From: Bacillota bacterium
GTDB taxonomy: Bacteria > Bacillota > Clostridia > Lachnospirales > Lachnospiraceae
Length of the DNA: 5,726 nt
Direction: 5' to 3'
NCBI GenBank assembly: GCA_023392995.1
Contig: JAEWMZ010000059.1
Span: 1-5,726 of the forward strand
Position 1 is the stretch's first letter. Each line of letters starts with the position of its first letter. The position numbers were made by a program, and so were the translations under genes. This document shows, one piece after another, positions 4,431 through 5,726 of this stretch. The notes under the pieces were generated by a model. The model did no database searches, was not told the origin of the DNA, and saw only the letters and a program-made list of their open reading frames with translations.

Positions 4431-5552
4431 TTATTCTTCCTCTTGATCGGTAAGTAAGTTGATTAAGATTGAAGTGCACCGTTCCAATTCATCTATATGG
4501 GTATATTCCTTACAGGAATGAACCTGATTCATTCCACAGGACATAACAATTCCGGCTATTCCATTCTTCACAAAATTATTGTTATCACTTCCTCCAAAGG
4601 TGGAAACCAGCTCAACAGGACAATTTATTTTCTCACAAGCCCTCTGAAAACGGGTAATGACGGAATGCTCTTTATCGATCTGATAGGCAAGGCATCCAAT
4701 CGTAGTTTCAAACTCATACTTTGCCTGATATTCCTCCATCACTTCACGGAATACAGCTTCTATCAATTCAAGCTCAGCCACTGCTTTCTCGTGCTGTGAG
4801 CTTCTGACTTCTCCTTGAAGAACACATTCTTCTGAAACAATATTCCTTGCTTTTCCACCTTCTATTGTTCCGATATTCACTGTAGTTCCTTCATCGATAC
4901 GTCCCTGTCTGATCCTCGCTATTGCCTGGGCTGCAATTGCAATAGCATTAATTCCTTGCTCTGGCGCAAAACCGGCATGAGATGCTTTTCCGAGAATCTT
5001 AATTGTAAAGGAAAGTACCGTAGGTGCCTGAATTGCCGCTCTTCCCACCGGCCCATCCAGATCAAGTACATAAGCTTCCTTTGCCTTAATTCTGCTAAAA
5101 TCAAAGACTTCTGTCCCTCTTAAATACACTTCCTCTGCGATCGGGAACAATACCTCCAGGCTTCGATGTGGTAATCCCCGTTCCTTAATACTGCGCACAG
5201 CCTCAAGAATGGATACTAAGCCGGAAAGATCATCCGCACCTAATATGGTGGTTCCATCACTGGTGATGGTGCCATCTTCCTGTACAACTGCCTTTTTACC
5301 CAGCCCAGGTTCTACCGTATCCAGATGTGCAGAGAATAATAGGGGCTCTCCTTTTAACTCTCCCTGCAAAAATCCATAAATATTGCCGCAGTTCCCATGA
5401 TACTGTTCTCCTGCCGCATCCTCCGCAACCTCAAACCCTAACTCCTCTAAGGCGCTGGTCATAGCGTCTCCCATCTCACGTTCTCTATATGAAACGGAAT
5501 CAATTGAAACCAACCGGCAAAATTCTTTTATGATTCTTTCTCTATTCACCAT
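4431..5552 (-). CDS. M20-family peptidase T-like zinc metallopeptidase
   Basis: The 373-residue protein fits the peptidase T-like branch of family M20 (tripeptidase PepT and relatives such as YqjE), cytoplasmic exopeptidases with two metal ions. Visible sites in order: SAHLDTVEPG (74-83) with metal ligand His76 and Asp78; TILGADDLSG (102-111) with bridging Asp107; PIAEEV (137-142) with the catalytic/metal pair Glu140-Glu141; YVLDLDG (161-167) with Asp164 or Asp166 as ligand; and QVHSCKEY (343-350) with His345 as the last ligand. The inserted dimerisation domain is recognisable from GKASHAGFAPEQGINAI (188-204) and NIGTIEGGKARNIV (226-239). All expected ligands are present, so it should be active. 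The exact peptide or acyl-amino-acid substrate is unknown. The start is the ATG at 5552, with GGAGG 6 nt upstream (5559-5563). It is separated by 276 bp, including a palindromic repeat, from the next gene and is probably its own transcription unit. Confidence 0.93.
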   Translation of the reverse strand: MVNRERIIKEFCRLVSIDSVSYREREMGDAMTSALEELGFEVAEDAAGEQYHGNCGNIYGFLQGELKGEPLLFSAHLDTVEPGLGKKAVVQEDGTITSDGTTILGADDLSGLVSILEAVRSIKERGLPHRSLEVLFPIAEEVYLRGTEVFDFSRIKAKEAYVLDLDGPVGRAAIQAPTVLSFTIKILGKASHAGFAPEQGINAIAIAAQAIARIRQGRIDEGTTVNIGTIEGGKARNIVSEECVLQGEVRSSQHEKAVAELELIEAVFREVMEEYQAKYEFETTIGCLAYQIDKEHSVITRFQRACEKINCPVELVSTFGGSDNNNFVKNGIAGIVMSCGMNQVHSCKEYTHIDELERCTSILINLLTDQEEE

Positions 5553-5670
5553 AGTAACCCTCCATGTATCCTAATTTTATCAGAATATACGTTGTTATGG
5601 AATAACCTTTTTAATATAGTTTATTGTACACATTGATTTAAATTCATTAGCATGAGCCTTACGGCTAAAC

Positions 5671-5703
5671 ATGATATGATGTACGAGTTAATGATATCAT
5701 TAA
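5671..5703. promoter_or_regulatory. Operator-like palindrome pair upstream of the M20 peptidase gene
   Basis: TTAATGATATCATTAA (5688-5703) is a perfect 16-bp palindrome. A related sequence, ATGATATGAT (5671-5680), lies exactly 20 bp (two helical turns) away from ATGATATCAT (5691-5700). The pair is about 120-150 bp upstream of the peptidase start, and it could also serve a gene beyond the right edge. A dimeric regulator site is plausible; no family can be named. No strong promoter is seen in 5553-5726. The best candidate is an extended -10 (TGATAAAAT) at about 5575-5583, with a poor -35. Confidence 0.35.
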
Positions 5704-5726
5704 AGATTCAAATCCACAAGAGCCTT

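Noticed and set aside
4175..4453. Plus-strand 92-residue open frame through repeat copy 2
   Set aside because: It starts inside the palindrome, which is open on both strands, has no ribosome binding site, and runs into the antisense 3' end of the peptidase gene.
4919..5104. Other-frame open frames inside the peptidase, hemA and hemC genes on either strand
   Set aside because: They lie wholly within well-supported genes and have no independent start signals or recognisable domains.
1..5726. CRISPR array, tRNA/rRNA genes, transposase or phage genes
   Set aside because: No regularly spaced short repeats, no cloverleaf or rRNA-like sequence, and no mobile-element protein was seen on either strand.

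Overview
The window looks like a low-GC (roughly 40% by eye) Firmicute of the Clostridia, most likely Lachnospiraceae. The evidence is the AT-rich spacers, the strong GGAGG-type ribosome binding sites, the clustering of hemA, a siroheme-type dehydrogenase, hemC and cobA as an anaerobic tetrapyrrole/corrinoid block, and the style of the proteins. The genus is inference. Every gene I can support lies on the minus strand, so transcription runs from the right end of the window to the left.

Right to left: an M20-family peptidase T-like metallopeptidase (5552-4431), preceded by a palindrome-rich upstream region. Then a spacer carrying the second of two 149-bp palindromic repeats (4169-4317). Next a small C39-like cysteine protease-fold protein (4154-3516). 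A well-formed sigma-A promoter (3480-3509) leads into hemA, glutamyl-tRNA reductase (3415-2270). The bifunctional precorrin-2 dehydrogenase/sirohydrochlorin ferrochelatase (2065-1442) and hemC, hydroxymethylbilane synthase (1345-464), follow. A 320-bp spacer holds the first 149-bp repeat (177-325). The window ends in the first 47 codons of cobA, uroporphyrinogen-III C-methyltransferase (143-1, cut by the edge).

The hem/cob genes form one pathway. HemA commits glutamyl-tRNA to 5-aminolevulinate synthesis, HemC makes hydroxymethylbilane, CobA methylates uroporphyrinogen III to precorrin-2, and the SirC/Met8-type enzyme oxidises precorrin-2 to sirohydrochlorin and may add iron. HemL, HemB and HemD functions are not visible and would be expected downstream, beyond the left edge (HemD possibly fused to CobA).

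The most unusual content is non-coding. The two 149-bp repeats are in the same orientation, align without gaps at about 83% identity, and fold into a long two-stem hairpin. The hairpin pairs clearly better as minus-strand RNA (C-A mismatches become G-U pairs) and shows one compensatory base change. This suggests a dispersed, transcribed, structure-selected element. Other points are a 24-nt duplication flanking the precorrin-2 dehydrogenase gene, a hairpin presenting the hemC Shine-Dalgarno in its loop, and an operator-like palindrome upstream of the peptidase.
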